Shown: positions 9,152-16,566 of the stretch, one piece after another | Layout of the letters: each line of letters begins with the position of its first letter | Position numbering within the stretch: position 1 is the stretch's first letter | From: Prevotella sp. | GTDB lineage: Bacteria > Bacteroidota > Bacteroidia > Bacteroidales > Bacteroidaceae | NCBI GenBank assembly: GCA_017554145.1 | Contig: JAFZIZ010000006.1 | Coordinates: 38,349-102,348, forward strand | Direction of reading: 5' to 3' | Length of the DNA: 64,000 bases | Notes under the pieces: model-generated | Told to the model about the DNA's origin: nothing | Databases searched by the model: none | The model's input: the letters and a program-made list of their open reading frames with translations, nothing else | Made by a program: the position numbers and the translations under genes

Positions 9152-10158
9152 GATATTCCTTGCTATACATACTCGCCTTCATTCCCCTATTCTTCTGTAG
9201 TTGTGTCAACGAAGAGGAACGACCTGATACGCCTTCAGGCAACTTTGAGGCACTCTGGCAGATTATCGATGAGCATTATTGTTTCTTCGACTATAAGCAA
9301 CATGAATATGGACTGGACTGGCAAGAGGTATACCATCAATACAAGATGCGCATCAACGATAACATGAAAGAGACTCAACTCTTTGAAGTATTGTGTGACA
9401 TGCTTTCTGAGTTGCGCGACGGCCATGTCAATCTCTCTACCAGTTATGACTACGGACGTTATTGGACATGGCAAGAGGCTTTTCCCAAGAACTTTAGCGA
9501 CAGTCTGTCACGTATCTATATGGGAACCGACTACAAGATTGCCAGTGGTTTACGATATAAGGTACTGGACGATAATATCGGCTATATCCGATACGAGTCT
9601 TTCCAAGACCCTATCGGCGAGGGCAATCTGGACGATGTCCTTTCCTACCTTATCCTCTGTCGAGGACTTATCATCGACATCCGTAACAATGGCGGAGGTG
9701 ACTTGACCAATGCAGAAAAACTGGCAGCCCGCTTTGTCAGTGAGAAGACGCTGGTGGGTTATCTGCAACATAAGACAGGAAAAGGGCATAATGACTTCAG
9801 CAATCTGGAAGCACAATACTTAGAGCCATCCAGCAATATGCGATGGCACAAGCCTGTATGTGTCCTGACCAACCGCTCCGTATTCAGTGCCGCTAACGAA
9901 TTTGTATCTATGATGCATGCACTCCCTCAAGTCAAGATTGTGGGCGACCATACTGGTGGAGGTTCTGGTATGCCTATGAGTAGCAGTCTGCCCAACGGAT
10001 GGAATGTCAGATTTTCTGCTTGTCCGATGTACGATAAGGACAAACAACAGACGGAGTTCGGTATAGAACCGGATCATAACGTACAATTAAAGGATGACGA
10101 CACGGCAAAAGGTATCGATACTATTATCGAGGCAGCAAGAAAACTTTTAACCGAATAA
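9148..10158 (+). CDS. S41 (C-terminal processing) peptidase lipoprotein
   Basis: 336 residues. A lipoprotein signal peptide ends in FFCSC with the acylated cysteine at position 19, followed by an acidic linker. The S41/tail-specific protease core begins near residue 140: GLIIDIRNNGGGD is the family fold signature, and NRSVFSAANEF carries the candidate catalytic Ser247, followed by GDHTGGGSGMP. No PDZ domain is obvious between signal peptide and core. It would be an outer- or inner-membrane-anchored periplasmic protease of unknown substrate. It is translationally coupled to the DUF3316-like gene upstream by a 4-nt overlap. Confidence 0.85.
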   Translation: MRYSLLYILAFIPLFFCSCVNEEERPDTPSGNFEALWQIIDEHYCFFDYKQHEYGLDWQEVYHQYKMRINDNMKETQLFEVLCDMLSELRDGHVNLSTSYDYGRYWTWQEAFPKNFSDSLSRIYMGTDYKIASGLRYKVLDDNIGYIRYESFQDPIGEGNLDDVLSYLILCRGLIIDIRNNGGGDLTNAEKLAARFVSEKTLVGYLQHKTGKGHNDFSNLEAQYLEPSSNMRWHKPVCVLTNRSVFSAANEFVSMMHALPQVKIVGDHTGGGSGMPMSSSLPNGWNVRFSACPMYDKDKQQTEFGIEPDHNVQLKDDDTAKGIDTIIEAARKLLTE

Positions 10159-10190
10159 TTTGTTTTTTTCCTTTTTTAATCGTACCTTTG
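10159..10190 (+). promoter_or_regulatory. promoter of the tRNA-Leu/tRNA-Val pair
   Basis: TTTG at 10159-10162 and TACCTTTG at 10183-10190, spacer 20 nt. It begins right at the stop of the S41 gene and would start transcription a few bases before tRNA-Leu. Confidence 0.85.
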
Positions 10191-10200
10191 CAAACCATTA

Positions 10201-10282
10201 GCGCCTGTGGCGGAATTGGTAGACGCGCTAGACTTAGGATCTAGTGTCTCACGACGTGCAGGTTCGAGTCCTGTCAGGCGCA
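10201..10282 (+). tRNA. tRNA-Leu (anticodon TAG)
   Basis: An 82-nt class II tRNA. The acceptor stem GCGCCTG pairs with CAGGCGC, the anticodon loop CTTAGGA carries TAG, a long variable arm follows, and the T-loop reads GGTTCGAGTCC. CCA is not encoded. It is 12 nt upstream of tRNA-Val. Confidence 0.95.
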
Positions 10283-10294
10283 CATCAACAACAA

Positions 10295-10368
10295 GTCGGC
10301 ATAGCTCAGCTGGTTAGAGTATCACCTTGACATGGTGGGGGTCGTTGGTCCGAATCCAACTGTCGACA
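10295..10368 (+). tRNA. tRNA-Val (anticodon GAC), integration target
   Basis: A 74-nt tRNA. Acceptor GTCGGCA pairs with TGTCGAC (one G-T wobble), anticodon loop TTGACAT carries GAC, T-arm GTTGGTCCGAATCCAAC. Its last 20 bases (10349-10368) are also found at 18423-18442, and the integrated element begins here. The element supplies the tRNA 3' end, so the gene stays intact, but its natural downstream terminator now lies 8 kb away at 18450. Confidence 0.95.
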
Positions 10369-10369
10369 C
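10349..10369 (+). repeat. attL core, left copy of 21-bp direct repeat
   Basis: The repeat contains CCGAATCCAACTGTCGACAC (10350-10369) preceded by T, overlapping the T-arm and acceptor 3' strand of tRNA-Val. It is identical to 18423-18443. The bases on either side differ between the two copies. Confidence 0.92.
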
Positions 10370-10431
10370 GGTAGATAAGTGGCTGATTTTCAGTCACTTT
10401 TTATTTTTGCCCGTTTTAAGGTTAAATTTTT

Positions 10432-10450
10432 GATGAACTTTTGATGAACT
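10432..10450 (+). repeat. left integrase arm-type sites (2 x 11 bp)
   Basis: GATGAACT occurs at 10432-10439 and 10443-10450, 11 bp apart, followed by TTTTTGTT. The same motif occurs three times in the same orientation at the right end. The 11-bp spacing places the sites on one face of the helix, as expected for binding sites of the integrase N-terminal arm domain. Confidence 0.65.
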
Positions 10451-10456
10451 TTTTGT

Positions 10457-10487
10457 TTTGTAATCTCAGATAATCTATGTATATTTG
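10457..10487 (+). promoter_or_regulatory. promoter of the integrase operon
   Basis: TTTG at 10457-10460 and TATATTTG at 10480-10487, spacer 19 nt. Start is expected at about 10494-10495, leaving a leader of about 21 nt before the int ATG at 10516. Confidence 0.8.
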
Positions 10488-10494
10488 CACCATA

Positions 10495-10510
10495 AATCAG
10501 TTAAATATCT
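10495..10510 (+). promoter_or_regulatory. int mRNA leader, pairing site for the 18.2-kb antisense RNA
   Basis: AATCAGTTAAATATCT is the exact reverse complement of bases 18241-18256, which form the linker of a predicted small RNA. The site starts at about the first base of the int message and stops 5 nt before its ATG, so pairing would occlude ribosome binding. Confidence 0.6.
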
Positions 10511-10515
10511 AAGTT

Positions 10516-12054
10516 ATGGCAAAGTTAAATTTTAGTCTCAGGACTACAAAGACCGATGGAAAGAGTAATCTTTATATCTTGGTTAATCGTCCAAAGTTTG
10601 GTGTTAGATGGATGTTGAACACTGGAATCAAAGTTAGTGTATCTAATTGGAACGATTCTTTTAAATCTGCAAAGGCTTTGAGTAAGTATTTGGCAACTGA
10701 GGAAGGAAAGAGCGTACATGAGAAAACGGATTTATGCGCGCAAGTTGTTGAGGCTTATTTTTCCGACATGAAGCAGGGAGAGCAGGCAGACAAAGGAGAA
10801 CTGGAGAGTCTTATTAATGACATCGTAAACACTGACCTCAAAGAGAAACGAGAGGAACTTGAAGAACTCCGTCAGGATGAACGCAAGATTAAGGCAGAGC
10901 AGGAACTACACCGTCTTGGGGAAGTGTTATCCTATTATAACACCTTCTTTGATGGAATCAAAAACGGCAGCGTCCGACATGGAGATAACAAGCGTTACTC
11001 AGAGTCCACCATTTCAGCATGGCGAACCTTTGGGGAACACCTCAAAGGCTACCTGATGGCAGAACACAAAGAACACTTACATTTTGATGACATCACAACG
11101 AGAACGGCAACGTCTTTTGTTACCTATTGCGAGCGTGAGGAACTTATGAAAGGAACTATCGGACAGTTAGTAAACCATTTCCGCAAGTTGTGTAATATTG
11201 CAGCAGAGGAAGGAATAAACTCAAACGCAGTCTCTCTTAGGATATGGAAAAGCCACGATCAAAAGGAATCTGACAAGCGCGCAGAGATTGCGCTTACTGA
11301 TGGAGAAGTGGACGCGCTTTATAACTTGTCCCTCACTGGCTACAATGAGAAATGCCGCGACTTGTGGATGCTTGGTTACTTTAGCGCGCAGCGTGTAAGT
11401 GATTACTCCAAGTTTGGAAAAGACAATTTTGGAGTTAATCCTGATGGTACACCTGTTATTCGTGTACGTCAGAAAAAGACTAATATTGAGTTAGATGTAC
11501 CTATCTTAGACGAGCGCGTTTTTGAAATTTGCGAGAAATACAAATATCATTTTCCATCTTTAGGACGTGATGCAATAAACCGAGGTATCAAGGAAGCGTG
11601 CAAGATTCTGAGCGAGTCAGTGCCTACCCTGAAAGAATGGGAAGTTACTCTACTATCCAAGAAGGAGCGCGACAAAGAGCGTTGGTTTATCGAGACGAGA
11701 AAGCGAGTGGCAGAAGGTGAGAAGTTGCACGGAGAGGAAAGCAAGCGTTATCGCAAGTGCCTGGAGTATGCTAACGAACACGACTCAGGCGAGTTTCTTT
11801 ATAAGCGAGACTACAAAGGGGAAGTTATCCGCCAACGATGGGAACTTGTCTCTTGTCACACTACAAGGCGCAGCATGATAACAAACTTGCATAGAACTGG
11901 CTTGTTATCCGACAGAGAAATAATGAGCATTTCAGGACACAAGACTTTAAACTCTTATGAGAAATACATGAAGGTTAAGAAAGAAGAGAGAGCAGCGTCC
12001 ATCTATGAGAAGATGAAGAAAGCAAAGGAAATCCAATTAAAGAAGGAGGCATAA
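10516..12054 (+). CDS. int: tyrosine recombinase / integrase
   Basis: 512 residues. Order: arm-DNA-binding domain (about 1-70), a charged coiled-coil-like linker (85-135), SAM-like core-binding domain (about 135-240), catalytic domain (about 255-495). The active site is complete: Arg293 (AQRVSDY), Lys320/321, His448 and Arg451 (HTTRR), His475 (SGHKT) and Tyr484 as nucleophile. The catalytic domain is expanded by roughly 70 charged residues between the Lys and His boxes (about 370-440). It sits next to the tRNA-Val att site and would catalyse site-specific integration and excision of the element. The next gene starts 1 nt after its stop. Its very short leader is complementary to a predicted small RNA at the far end of the element. 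Confidence 0.93.
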   Translation: MAKLNFSLRTTKTDGKSNLYILVNRPKFGVRWMLNTGIKVSVSNWNDSFKSAKALSKYLATEEGKSVHEKTDLCAQVVEAYFSDMKQGEQADKGELESLINDIVNTDLKEKREELEELRQDERKIKAEQELHRLGEVLSYYNTFFDGIKNGSVRHGDNKRYSESTISAWRTFGEHLKGYLMAEHKEHLHFDDITTRTATSFVTYCEREELMKGTIGQLVNHFRKLCNIAAEEGINSNAVSLRIWKSHDQKESDKRAEIALTDGEVDALYNLSLTGYNEKCRDLWMLGYFSAQRVSDYSKFGKDNFGVNPDGTPVIRVRQKKTNIELDVPILDERVFEICEKYKYHFPSLGRDAINRGIKEACKILSESVPTLKEWEVTLLSKKERDKERWFIETRKRVAEGEKLHGEESKRYRKCLEYANEHDSGEFLYKRDYKGEVIRQRWELVSCHTTRRSMITNLHRTGLLSDREIMSISGHKTLNSYEKYMKVKKEERAASIYEKMKKAKEIQLKKEA

Positions 12055-12055
12055 C

Positions 12056-12787
12056 ATGGCATACCCTGTTAGTATTGATTATTGCAAGAAAATTGAGGCG
12101 GCACGGCATTTTTTATTTAGCCTACCTTATAAGGAGAGCCACCCCGAAAATTTGAGTTACGAAGAAGTGCAACATCAAGACGGTGTACTTTTGTCGAGTG
12201 TTTGGATAGAAAATGTGAGGCAAGAATATTATTCACAAGAAAGTAACCTTATTATATTTAAAGGTATTTTCTCAGACATCTTAAATAATTCCTATGTTGA
12301 AGATGGAACGACCAGAAAGTGGAATGAATCAAAAGAAGGTTTACTTTACGACAAAACTGCCATTATCAAACGTCTGGAATATGAAGGTAACACTAAGATG
12401 CAAATAGATTTCTATCTATCGCAAGTTTACAAGTTGCAGCAGACCATATTAGAGCGCATGGATGCAGCGCGTATTCTTATAGATTGGATAGAATACCCCC
12501 AAAAATATGAAAAAGTCGAATGGCTAAGTATGTTTGATCCAAACAGGACGGATGACAAGGATTTCCCAATAGAAATAACACAGATTTTTGAAAGCCCTTG
12601 CAAATGTTATGAATTCTTTAATCCTCCACGCAAACTTAGCCCTTCTGGATGGGGAAAAAGATTTTCTCTTTATCGAGATAAAGCGACAAATCAACGTGGA
12701 GATATTGGTACAATATTTGATAAACTTGTAAAACTTCACTTTTTGGAAGAAAAATCTAAAAGCACTTTTGAAAAGTATGTGAGTTAA
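12056..12787 (+). CDS. unknown protein cotranscribed with integrase
   Basis: 243 residues; I do not recognise a family. It is rich in aromatic and acidic residues, has no signal peptide or membrane segment, and looks soluble and mainly helical in the middle (about 115-155). It starts 1 nt after the int stop and is followed by an intrinsic terminator, so int and this gene form a two-gene operon. A role in control or assistance of integration is a guess from position only. Confidence 0.75.
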   Translation: MAYPVSIDYCKKIEAARHFLFSLPYKESHPENLSYEEVQHQDGVLLSSVWIENVRQEYYSQESNLIIFKGIFSDILNNSYVEDGTTRKWNESKEGLLYDKTAIIKRLEYEGNTKMQIDFYLSQVYKLQQTILERMDAARILIDWIEYPQKYEKVEWLSMFDPNRTDDKDFPIEITQIFESPCKCYEFFNPPRKLSPSGWGKRFSLYRDKATNQRGDIGTIFDKLVKLHFLEEKSKSTFEKYVS

Positions 12788-12793
12788 TTTTTT

Positions 12794-12820
12794 AAAGCAT
12801 CCATTTGGGTGCTTTTTTAT
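12794..12820 (+). terminator. intrinsic terminator of the int operon
   Basis: AAGCATCC and GGGTGCTT form an 8-bp stem (one G-T pair) with a short loop, followed by a T-rich run (TTTTTTATTTT). It begins 7 nt after the stop of the 243-residue gene. Confidence 0.8.
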
Positions 12821-12846
12821 TTTATCTTACTTTATTTATTAACTTT

Positions 12847-12920
12847 TTGTGAGTATGTTTGCGGCTACGTGAGTTAATTTGCGTCTAACAAAATGCATAT
12901 CTGTTAATTATTTACTTTTG
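12847..12920 (+). promoter_or_regulatory. promoter and direct repeats upstream of the xis-like gene
   Basis: TACTTTTG at 12913-12920 fits the -7 box; no good -33 element lies 20 nt upstream. The region holds near-repeats GTGAGTATGTTTGCG (about 12850) and GTGAGTTAATTTGCG (about 12870), with a third GTGAGTTAATTT overlapping the previous stop codon (about 12780). These could be operator sites for the HTH protein downstream. Confidence 0.45.
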
Positions 12921-12946
12921 CATCAAACAATTTAAATTTGTAAGAT

Positions 12947-13222
12947 ATGCGAGAAGTTACAATGTTTGTGCAAGAAGTTTTGCCAGTGTTTGAGAACTGG
13001 ATAAGAACGACGATTAGCGACGAAGTTAGCAAGGTACTGGAGGCAGACCGCCAGAAACAGAAGCCATCCAAGAAGTACACCCGAAAGGAAGTTAGCAAGA
13101 TGGCAAGCATAAGTTTGCCTACGTTATGGCAGAAAACCAAAAACGGAGAAATCAACGCAACCCATATCGGGCGAAGGGTACTGTATGACGAGGCAGAAGT
13201 TAAGCGCTTTTTAGGTCAGTAA
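12947..13222 (+). CDS. excisionase-type helix-turn-helix protein
   Basis: 91 residues. The C-terminal half (about 45-90) is a MerR/HTH_17-type winged helix: KYTRKEVSKMASISLPTLW is the helix-turn-helix and GRRVLYDEAEVKRFL the typical wing-and-helix ending of excisionase-family proteins. The N-terminal 40 residues form an amphipathic helix, perhaps for oligomerisation. In a small integrative element this is the natural candidate for the excision factor and/or the repressor-activator of the operon behind it. It leads a run of same-strand genes up to 16235. Confidence 0.8.
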   Translation: MREVTMFVQEVLPVFENWIRTTISDEVSKVLEADRQKQKPSKKYTRKEVSKMASISLPTLWQKTKNGEINATHIGRRVLYDEAEVKRFLGQ

Positions 13223-13254
13223 TCTAACGCAAGAACGAAAACGAACGAACAACA

Positions 13255-14193
13255 ATGCAGGATAACCACTATATAATATTCGCCCTACCTATGCTTAAAT
13301 TCATATACACAATGTCGCCCCCTAAATTCTTTGACTTGGTGTTACATTATAGCATAAGCATAGAAGCCAAGAAAATCCAAGTGAAGGATGACACAGAAGC
13401 ATATCGCCAGTTACTTCTGTGTGCCAGAAGTCGTCCTAAAGAGGTGCCTTCTTTCCTTATAGAAGTTATAGAGGAAATCTATGGAGATGATTATAAAGAT
13501 AGTATAGGTGAAATGTGGGCGGTAGATACCTTCGATATGGACGGATGGGGTACTAAAGATTTTATCGAAGAATTTAAAAAACTGGACTGTGACATTACTA
13601 ATGATGATGTGGTAGAGTGGCATAGATACAGGATTGCAGGGAATAGGTTAGGATATACTATCCATAATTATAGAAACGTAAAAAACAACGCAGCCCAATA
13701 TATAAATATGTATGGTAGTGGGTGTGTGCCTGTCGCCATTCCCAAGTCTATCTTTTTAAGTCTGAAAGACAAAAATCTTAAAGAGTATGATAAAGTGAAG
13801 TGGGCTACATACATGGCTATCCGTAGCCTTGCCAAAAACAATGTGGCTTTGACGACATCATCAGTTATCATGTGGCGCAGTGTAGGGGCTAAGAACTTGC
13901 AGGAGTACAAGAACGCACAGAGGGATAAGCGTATAAAGGCGATTATCGAGAAATGGCATACAAGGAGGCAGTTCCAGAAGGTAATAGCCGACCTTATTAC
14001 ACACAACCTTATAACCAAATGCTTGTATAACAACCGAATTGCAGTTAGCGCATCTATTACGCAGCCCCAAGAGTTTGCCGAGGCGGTTGCAACGCTTATA
14101 AGGAAGATATATACCAAGCACAATGCCGACAAAGTGAGACAAAAAGAAAACACCATTAAAAGCCTACTGGATGAGGCTCTTAACACTTATTAA
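13255..14193 (+). CDS. unknown protein, candidate replication initiator
   Basis: 312 residues. I recognise no family with certainty. The C-terminal half (about 165-265) has alternating helices and a short strand pair that reads like a winged-helix domain (YMAIRSLAKNNVALTTSSV, then RRQFQKVIADLITHNLITK and a strand IAVSASIT). The N-terminus has no signal peptide despite a hydrophobic start. Directly after its stop lie four 12-bp iterons and two AT-rich 13-mers, the arrangement of an iteron origin beside its Rep gene. The role as Rep is therefore inferred mainly from context. It is 32 nt downstream of the xis-like gene. Confidence 0.7.
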   Translation: MQDNHYIIFALPMLKFIYTMSPPKFFDLVLHYSISIEAKKIQVKDDTEAYRQLLLCARSRPKEVPSFLIEVIEEIYGDDYKDSIGEMWAVDTFDMDGWGTKDFIEEFKKLDCDITNDDVVEWHRYRIAGNRLGYTIHNYRNVKNNAAQYINMYGSGCVPVAIPKSIFLSLKDKNLKEYDKVKWATYMAIRSLAKNNVALTTSSVIMWRSVGAKNLQEYKNAQRDKRIKAIIEKWHTRRQFQKVIADLITHNLITKCLYNNRIAVSASITQPQEFAEAVATLIRKIYTKHNADKVRQKENTIKSLLDEALNTY

Positions 14194-14214
14194 GAAATGT
14201 ACATCTTTAATAAG

Positions 14215-14262
14215 GTGTACAAAGGAATGTACAAAGGAGTGTACAAAGGAATGTGCAAGATA
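14215..14262 (+). repeat. iteron array, 4 x 12 bp
   Basis: Contiguous 12-mers RTGTACAAAGGA at 14215, 14227 and 14239 are identical except for the first base. A fourth, degenerate copy is at 14251. They begin 22 nt after the stop of the 312-residue gene. Confidence 0.85.
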
Positions 14263-14267
14263 TAAAT

Positions 14268-14293
14268 AAAAATATAATATAAAAATATAATAT
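14268..14293 (+). repeat. two AT-only 13-mers, possible unwinding element
   Basis: AAAAATATAATAT occurs twice in perfect tandem (14268-14280 and 14281-14293), five bases after the iterons. All 26 bases are A or T. The second copy runs into the ATG of the following small ORF. Confidence 0.8.
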
Positions 14294-14534
14294 GAAAATA
14301 CAGGATAATATATTACACGCAAAATTAAATTTTGACGTGATAGCGAAAAAAAGACATAGTTTTTACGTTGACTATCTTCTTAACTTATATTGCTGCAATA
14401 TGCAGTTAAACACCCCTTCTGTTATACACCATCCAGAAGGAGAAACTAAGAAGGATATAAATATAGGTGTTGTAAAGAAAAATTACACCCTTCCAGATAC
14501 GGAGAGAAATACTAATAATATGTGGTATCAATGA
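14292..14534 (+). CDS. small hypothetical protein (doubtful)
   Basis: 80 residues, no recognised domain. The ATG overlaps the second AT-rich 13-mer and no ribosome-binding site is visible, which weakens the call. The frame is open and in line with the operon, 47 nt before the next gene. Confidence 0.35.
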   Translation: MKIQDNILHAKLNFDVIAKKRHSFYVDYLLNLYCCNMQLNTPSVIHHPEGETKKDINIGVVKKNYTLPDTERNTNNMWYQ

Positions 14535-14581
14535 GTTTGGTACGAGAGAGACAACAGGATAACATTTTAACAAGATAATAA

Positions 14582-15046
14582 ATGAAAAAGTCAGAACTTA
14601 CACCCCAAGAAAAAATTTGCATTATAGGTACTATGCTACTTGGTAAAGAATATCTGCCAGTGGCTTATGCTCTAAGCCATCCCAATGCTAAAACTAAGTC
14701 AGAAACAAGTCTAACGGTTATGCGCTCCAGATGGTGGGCTTCGCCTCTATCCCTGTCTTTTAGACAAGAAATGCAGGATAAGATAGCACGTATAGCAGTT
14801 GTTAAAGGCAATGACCTTACAACTAAAGAGGGTATTATCTCGCAACTTGTTACGGCTACACAAGAGACAAGCGGCAAGGATAGTGTTAGTGCCTTGCAGA
14901 CCTTGGCTAAATTGCAAGGATTTGACAAACCAGATAAAGACGAAAACGAAACAGAACACCGTAAATATATCCTACCATATCGCACTAAATGCCGATTCTG
15001 CAAACTTATGGAACTATATGTAAAAATTCTAAACGAACAATCTTGA
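14582..15046 (+). CDS. small terminase subunit-like protein (tentative)
   Basis: 154 residues. The pattern resembles phage small terminase subunits: a start LTPQEK, a helix-turn-helix-like stretch with AYALSHPNAKTKSETS and a following SRWWASP, then TTKEGIISQL and a helix ALQTLAKLQGFDKPD like the ALELLGKHLG segment of TerS proteins. The C-terminus adds a CRFC motif. No large subunit, portal or capsid gene is present. If correct, it would help a satellite redirect a helper phage's packaging motor. Alternatives are a generic DNA-binding protein or a transposase-like HTH fragment. Confidence 0.5.
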   Translation: MKKSELTPQEKICIIGTMLLGKEYLPVAYALSHPNAKTKSETSLTVMRSRWWASPLSLSFRQEMQDKIARIAVVKGNDLTTKEGIISQLVTATQETSGKDSVSALQTLAKLQGFDKPDKDENETEHRKYILPYRTKCRFCKLMELYVKILNEQS

Positions 15047-15051
15047 TTGCA

Positions 15052-15258
15052 ATGATAAAAGAGAATGGTAACACGAGTATTAACCACTTTAACGGCAAGT
15101 GTCTTGATTGCCCAGATTGTTGGTGCCTGGAGTTCCATCACCGTACCGAGGTGTGGACTGGCTACTGCCACCTGTTGCGCCAACGTGTAAACGGCAACGA
15201 CCTTTGCCACCTACCAAGGCAGCCCCCAGAGCCTCAACAACTGGAATTGTTCTTATAA
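15052..15258 (+). CDS. small cysteine-rich protein
   Basis: 68 residues from the ATG at 15052, preferred over an upstream ATG inside the previous gene because it lies 5 nt after that gene's stop. It holds CLDCPDCWC near residue 17 and two more Cys-His pairs (GYCHLL, DLCHL), suggesting one or two zinc sites. Function unknown. It belongs to the same operon as the terminase-like gene. Confidence 0.6.
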   Translation: MIKENGNTSINHFNGKCLDCPDCWCLEFHHRTEVWTGYCHLLRQRVNGNDLCHLPRQPPEPQQLELFL

Positions 15259-15282
15259 GTTTAACATAAAAAAAGATTGAAT

Positions 15283-15537
15283 ATGGATACTATTTTATTT
15301 ACAAGCAAAGGCGAAGAAACAAGATTTAATGCCCTAAAAAGAGAGCATAAAGAAAATTTTGAGCGTACAGAAATGGAACGAGAAGCAGAGTGCGCACTAA
15401 AAGGCACAGAGTTTACACCACAAGACTATGAGCCTATCTCTGACGATGTGGTACTGGCTACTATCAGAGCAGGGTGGCGCAGTCCTCTTGATAAAGCGTT
15501 TGAGCGTAAAAGTAAAAAAGAAGGTTGGAACAAATAA
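15283..15537 (+). CDS. small charged hypothetical protein
   Basis: 84 residues from ATG 15283 (a TTG two codons upstream is possible). A highly charged helical N-terminal half (RFNALKREHKENFERTEMEREAE) and no membrane segment or recognised domain. It is preceded by an A/G-rich tract and lies between the Cys-rich gene and the 228-residue gene. Confidence 0.6.
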   Translation: MDTILFTSKGEETRFNALKREHKENFERTEMEREAECALKGTEFTPQDYEPISDDVVLATIRAGWRSPLDKAFERKSKKEGWNK

Positions 15538-15548
15538 ACTAATTATAT

Positions 15549-16235
15549 ATGAAACAGTCTAACAACCCCCTTCCTACTATGCCAAAAGTGATGCATGACG
15601 AAGAAGCAGAACGAAGAATAAGAGAACGTTTGCAAAGGCAAGAAGATGGCTTGCGCAACATCGTTAAGAGGCTAAGAAGCCAAGGCGCACCCATCCAGAC
15701 GGCAAACGATTTGCAGAAGATGACACCCTCATTTATACGTGAGGGTATCAAGACACAAAAAGAAAAGCAACTTTCTGGCGATTTTATTCCGCAGTCTATA
15801 AGGCAGAGTTATACGGCACAGTTCGCCCAGATGGAGAGGCAACTAATTCCAGATGCTCAAACCTTGCAAGATATTTTGCACGACCTTCCTGTTACTATCC
15901 ACATGGATAATGATGCAAACGTCTTGCATTTCGACTACGAAGAACTGGAAGCATATATCGCCAAGCAGTCAGAGGTAGCCATACCAGAGGAGATGCAAGA
16001 ATACTTTTATAAGGTACAAGGTATCTGTAAATCATGGCACGACCTTATAGAATGGTGTAGCCAGAACAATATTACACTGCCTACGATGAGGCTTGTACGC
16101 TATCTTACAGGCGAGAACGGCAGATTTGCACAACCGCCACACCTTGATGATACGTGCATCTTGTCACTTGATCCAGAGGACTTCTTTACGATGTTTAAGT
16201 ACGGTACTATTGGAACGATTAAAAAGGAAGGATAA
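15549..16235 (+). CDS. unknown protein, last gene of the rep/ter-like operon
   Basis: 228 residues, soluble, no recognised family. The N-terminal 70 residues are rich in Arg/Gln and predicted helical (EEAERRIRERLQRQEDGLRN). The middle is acidic; the last 70 residues include ICKSWHDLIEWCSQNNI and a Pro-rich PPHLDD turn. It is 11 nt after the previous gene and ends the plus-strand operon before the 388-bp intergenic region. Confidence 0.7.
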   Translation: MKQSNNPLPTMPKVMHDEEAERRIRERLQRQEDGLRNIVKRLRSQGAPIQTANDLQKMTPSFIREGIKTQKEKQLSGDFIPQSIRQSYTAQFAQMERQLIPDAQTLQDILHDLPVTIHMDNDANVLHFDYEELEAYIAKQSEVAIPEEMQEYFYKVQGICKSWHDLIEWCSQNNITLPTMRLVRYLTGENGRFAQPPHLDDTCILSLDPEDFFTMFKYGTIGTIKKEG

Positions 16236-16329
16236 TATCTTCGTTTAACTTGGTTGTTGTTCGTGTTTTCGTGTTCGGTGCGGTGGTGCGTGTTAGTGCG
16301 TATCTGCCGCACTTTATTTAATGCCGATA

Positions 16330-16396
16330 AATAAAAAGGTAGCAACCTTCGCAGGCTACCACCTTAATCAAACTTAAAGTAACCTATATGGTTACG
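16330..16396 (-). ncRNA. predicted antisense RNA to the serine recombinase leader
   Basis: Predicted from architecture. A minus-strand promoter at 16403-16434 would start transcription near 16396, exactly at a palindrome (GTAACC, 5-nt loop, GGTTAC; 16379-16395). An AT-rich linker follows, then a hairpin (GGTAGC ... GCTACC, 16338-16360) and a T5ATTTAT run ending near 16330. The RNA is about 65 nt. Bases 16367-16383, which include the linker, are identical to plus-strand 16601-16617, so the RNA is perfectly complementary over 17 nt to the leader of the serine-recombinase mRNA. The remainder of the 388-bp intergenic region (16236-16320 and 16435-16565) shows only a G/T-rich stretch near 16250-16300 and a palindrome at 16502-16525. 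Confidence 0.6.
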
Positions 16397-16402
16397 ATGT
16401 GG

Positions 16403-16434
16403 CAAAGGTACTACTTTTCCATGATATTACCAAG
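16403..16434 (-). promoter_or_regulatory. promoter of the 16.4-kb antisense RNA
   Basis: On the minus strand a perfect TACCTTTG (plus CAAAGGTA, 16403-16410) lies 20 nt from CTTG (plus CAAG, 16431-16434). No minus-strand coding frame of note follows; a terminator does. Confidence 0.65.
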
Positions 16435-16501
16435 TATCTTTTGTATGGTTTTAATGCTTGTGTGGTTTTAATCTTGAAAAGCCTTTATTTTCACACATTT
16501 A

Positions 16502-16525
16502 TATAACCCTATATGTACGGTTATA
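16502..16525. repeat. inverted repeat TATAACC/GGTTATA
   Basis: Seven-base arms (16502-16508 and 16519-16525) with a 10-base centre, upstream of the serine recombinase promoter. It resembles the palindrome at 16379-16395 (both have AACC and GGTTA arms around a TATAT core). Possibly a protein-binding site. Confidence 0.4.
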
Positions 16526-16566
16526 ATCTAAAAGGTTAAAAACATACAAAATATTAGTAATATGTA

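Noticed and set aside
14215-14293. Iteron and 13-mer arrays as a CRISPR or coding repeat
   Set aside because: Contiguous 12-mers have no spacers, and the stretch lies after a stop codon; an origin-like array fits better.
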